A stretch of DNA of 64,000 nucleotides, from the NCBI RefSeq assembly GCF_040419245.1, contig NZ_JAZHOH010000001.1, positions 2,418,001 through 2,482,000 on the forward strand, in the 5' to 3' direction. Each line of letters begins with the position of its first letter. The first letter of the stretch is position 1. Origin of the DNA: Ewingella sp. CoE-038-23. GTDB taxonomy: Bacteria; Pseudomonadota; Gammaproteobacteria; Enterobacterales; Enterobacteriaceae. This document shows, piece by piece, positions 62,024 through 64,000 of the stretch. The notes under the pieces are model-generated. The model saw nothing but the letters and a program-made list of their open reading frames with translations. It did not search any database and was not told where the DNA came from. Position numbers and translations under genes: made by a program.

Positions 62024-63296
62024 TGATCGGCCCCACCACACTTTTCTTCATGCTGTAATACGGAGATAGCATCCACTGATAGAGCGGGCGTTTTTCGAGG
62101 AACATCGTAGACTCCGCTTTCATGCCACTGGATAAATTGAGCGTTTCGCCATGCCAGTTGAGCTGGCTTTTATCTAAGGAAACAATCACTTTGTAATAAG
62201 GCCCGCTGACCGTGCCATTAGGGTTCTTCGGCGCGCTAGAGTAAGAGTTCAGCTCCTGCTCGGACACCGGCGCAGAGGAAACGGACTCCACTCTTCCGGG
62301 GAACTGGCCATATTTTTCAAACGGATAGGCTTCGTAGCGAATATTGATCTCCTCCCCCGGCTTGACGTAAGGCACGCTTTCATTCGGCAACCATGCCACC
62401 AGGAAGAAAGGTGAATTCTTGGCCGGAACCAGCTGCGCCAGACTGTCACCGGCATTGACCATCTGCCCCGGCGTCACGCTGAGTGAGGAGATCTTGCCGT
62501 CGGTCGGCGCGGTGATCAGCAGCGAGCCTTTAGCATCGGCCTCGGCCAGCTGGCGGTCTAAGTCATTGCGCTGCACGCCGTACTGCGAAATCTGGTTGTC
62601 GAAATCGGCGGCGCGGGTCACCAGCTCGCTGCGCAAGTTGGTTATCTGCAATGACTCTTGGATGGATTGCGTATTAAGGCTTTGGAAGGAGGTTTGCTGT
62701 TGATAGAACAGATAGCGCTGGTTATTCAGCTGATCGGTATTAATTAATCCCTTGCGCTGATACGCGCCATAGTTCTGCATGCTTTTTTTCATCGCATCCA
62801 GCCCTTGCTGTGCCGACGCTACCATGTCCTGCGACACCATGTGCGCCTTCTCATACTGCTCGAGCTGCTGCTGCAAATTGTCCAGCGTAGTGCGCTTGTT
62901 GTTTTGCAACTGATTGATGATGGTGTCTATCTGGTCACGCTGTTTATTAATCGCCGACAGCGTGGTGGTGCTGACATTACCTGCCTGGGTCACCCGGCTG
63001 ACGTCAATCTGATACAGCGGCTGGCCCTTTTTGACCGTTTTGCCGGTTTCCACCATCAGATTAGTGATCACACCCTGCTCCGGACTGAATAAATTAATGC
63101 TATGAGGCTGGGTGATCACTTCGCCACTCACATTAATTCGGCGAGTGTAATTGGAGAAAATCAAGAAACTGAGCAGCGCGATAAGAAAGAGAGCAGTCAG
63201 CGAGGTGACCACCCAAACCGGCCACCCCGCTAACAGAAGTGCCTTACCGGCCCAGTGGTTCTGTTGATGTTCATTTACTTCTTTACGAAAGAGCAT
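62010..63296 (-). CDS. HlyD-family membrane fusion protein, CvaA-like
   Basis: Periplasmic adaptor of 428 residues that links the ABC exporter to an outer-membrane channel, normally TolC, which is not encoded here. One membrane helix (about residues 25-50, VWVVTSLTALFLIALLSFLIF) is followed by a half lipoyl motif, a long coiled-coil hairpin (about 100-250, INKQRDQIDTIINQLQNNK), the second lipoyl half (ITAPTDGKISSLSVTPGQMVNAGD), and a beta-barrel end. It is the first gene of the export operon, overlapping the transporter gene. A perfect 11-bp inverted repeat lies 13 bases before its start. Confidence 0.92.
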   Translation of the reverse strand: MLFRKEVNEHQQNHWAGKALLLAGWPVWVVTSLTALFLIALLSFLIFSNYTRRINVSGEVITQPHSINLFSPEQGVITNLMVETGKTVKKGQPLYQIDVSRVTQAGNVSTTTLSAINKQRDQIDTIINQLQNNKRTTLDNLQQQLEQYEKAHMVSQDMVASAQQGLDAMKKSMQNYGAYQRKGLINTDQLNNQRYLFYQQQTSFQSLNTQSIQESLQITNLRSELVTRAADFDNQISQYGVQRNDLDRQLAEADAKGSLLITAPTDGKISSLSVTPGQMVNAGDSLAQLVPAKNSPFFLVAWLPNESVPYVKPGEEINIRYEAYPFEKYGQFPGRVESVSSAPVSEQELNSYSSAPKNPNGTVSGPYYKVIVSLDKSQLNWHGETLNLSSGMKAESTMFLEKRPLYQWMLSPYYSMKKSVVGPINESR

Positions 63297-63870
63297 CTAG
63301 CTTAACCCTCAATGAACATGATGTTGAAACCTCTGGATAATGTTCATTGAAAGATAGTCAGGGGTGGGTTAAGTGGCAACTGTGATTCCTCTGAAATAGA
63401 TGAATTTATTGATAAAGTTGACCTCTGCTTTATTTATCACCAATTTAAAAGTATCGGCTCTAATATTCAATCACGCTGCGTGAATATTTCCTTTGCTGAT
63501 TATCTGCTAAGCAATAGCAAAATAGTTATATCAATCTAGGCTTTAAATAAACAAAAACTAAACAGGTTGATCAGCGGGAAATAGACATTTTCGCAATGCT
63601 CTCATCAGCTTATTTAATAATCACTAAGAATGATGAATGACGGATAAATATAAATATCAAAAAAAATAAAATTTTAATTATTTTAAAATCAAGAAATTAC
63701 ATAGATATTACATTTATGGAGATTATTCCTAATCCCCTCAGCCGCTGAGTGTCCTAGGCTTAAGTCACATGAAGACATGAGTACGAAACAAATATCTTTC
63801 TTACTCCTGTATTCATCGGATCTCAGGACGTCGGGATCTCAGTTTTCACAAACTAAGAGGATGACCCAAG
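63297..63870. promoter_or_regulatory. AT-rich divergent region between the microcin exporter and the precursor gene
   Basis: 574 bases, clearly richer in A+T than the rest of the window. TCAATGAACAT (63309-63319) and ATGTTCATTGA (63340-63350) form a perfect 11-bp inverted repeat next to the exporter start. GGATCTCAG occurs twice (63818-63826 and 63834-63842) just before the precursor, and CTCAG/CTGAG forms a small hairpin at 63737-63749. No further gene is seen. I could not assign promoters with confidence. Confidence 0.5.
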
Positions 63871-64000
63871 ATGAAACAGTTAACAGAACGTGACATTGAA
63901 ATGGTTAATGGTGCTGGTTGGTCGGAAGATGTAAATAAATTTGCTGACCGCCTGTCAAACTTTGGTCAAAAAGCGGTAGATGATACCAGTAATGCGGTAA
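63871..64000 (+). CDS. Microcin precursor with double-glycine-type leader, 3' partial
   Basis: The frame begins MKQLTERDIEMVNGAGW and is cut by the right edge after 43 codons. The first 15 residues fit the leader consensus of class II bacteriocins: Leu at -12, Asp at -8, Ile at -7, Val at -4, then Gly-Ala before the cut. Colicin V also has a 15-residue leader. The mature part would start GWSEDVNKFADRLSNFG and is hydrophilic so far. AAGAGG lies 10 bases before the ATG. It is divergent from the C39 exporter that should process it. I do not recognise the mature peptide. An immunity gene is expected to the right. Confidence 0.85.
   Translation, partial: MKQLTERDIEMVNGAGWSEDVNKFADRLSNFGQKAVDDTSNAV

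Noticed and set aside
63333..63350. Possible Fur box at the exporter leader (GGATAATGTTCATTG)
   Set aside because: Only about 9 of 14 positions fit, and the symmetry is explained better by the 11-bp inverted repeat.

Overview
The window is a chromosomal segment of a member of the Enterobacterales, most likely Yersiniaceae (Rahnella, Ewingella, Rouxiella or Serratia-like). Gene order follows the E. coli K-12 stretch from osmB/yciH through topA, trp, tonB, cls, opp, adhE and hns to purU and tyrT almost without a break. The tryptophan operon keeps trpG and trpD as separate genes (E. coli has them fused), and TonB starts with MPLKK; both fit the Serratia/Yersinia/Rahnella branch.

Layout. 1-3133: the end of a PflF-like glycyl radical enzyme and the DeoR-family regulator yciT. 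3439-11999: osmB, yciH, pyrF, lapB, lapA, pgpB, ribA, acnA, with a ribbon-helix-helix gene and a hairpin-rich repeat element set between lapB and pyrF. 12275-15360: an accessory block between acnA and cysB made of two regulator/target pairs (NmrA-like reductase with LysR; RidA-family YjgH-like protein with TetR and three visible operators). 15423-26287: cysB, topA, yciN, sohB, yciK, btuR, rluB (with a long charged N-terminal extension), yciO, rnm. 26449-33358: the complete trp operon with promoter/operator, a leader peptide with tandem Trp codons, the attenuator, trpE-G-D-CF-B-A and its terminator. 33541-41217: a BON-domain lipoprotein, ompW with a perfect FNR site, a YkgJ-like Cys-cluster protein, yciC, yciB, yciA, tonB (Fur-like sites), yciI, a small zinc-ribbon gene, yciY, clsA, yciU. 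41406-47144: oppABCDF. 48309-53935: ychE, adhE, tdk, hns. 54155-56514: ugd and a UDP-glucuronate 4-epimerase, at the place where E. coli has galU. 56735-59329: rssB, ychJ, purU. 59520-59604: tRNA-Tyr, followed by a tandem repeat that duplicates the 3' end of the tRNA, as in the E. coli tyrT operon.

The most interesting part is the right end (59924-64000). Just beyond the tRNA-Tyr locus lies a class II microcin export pair: a CvaB-like C39-peptidase ABC transporter with an intact C32/H105/D121 triad, and a CvaA-like membrane fusion protein. Transcribed away from it, at 63871, is the start of a small precursor with a 15-residue double-glycine-type leader ending Gly-Ala. The precursor runs off the window, and any immunity gene would lie further right. 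I do not recognise the mature peptide, so this is the best candidate here for an undescribed system.

Most genes are ordinary housekeeping genes identified from recognised sequence plus conserved order. No CRISPR array, insertion sequence, prophage or rRNA gene was seen.
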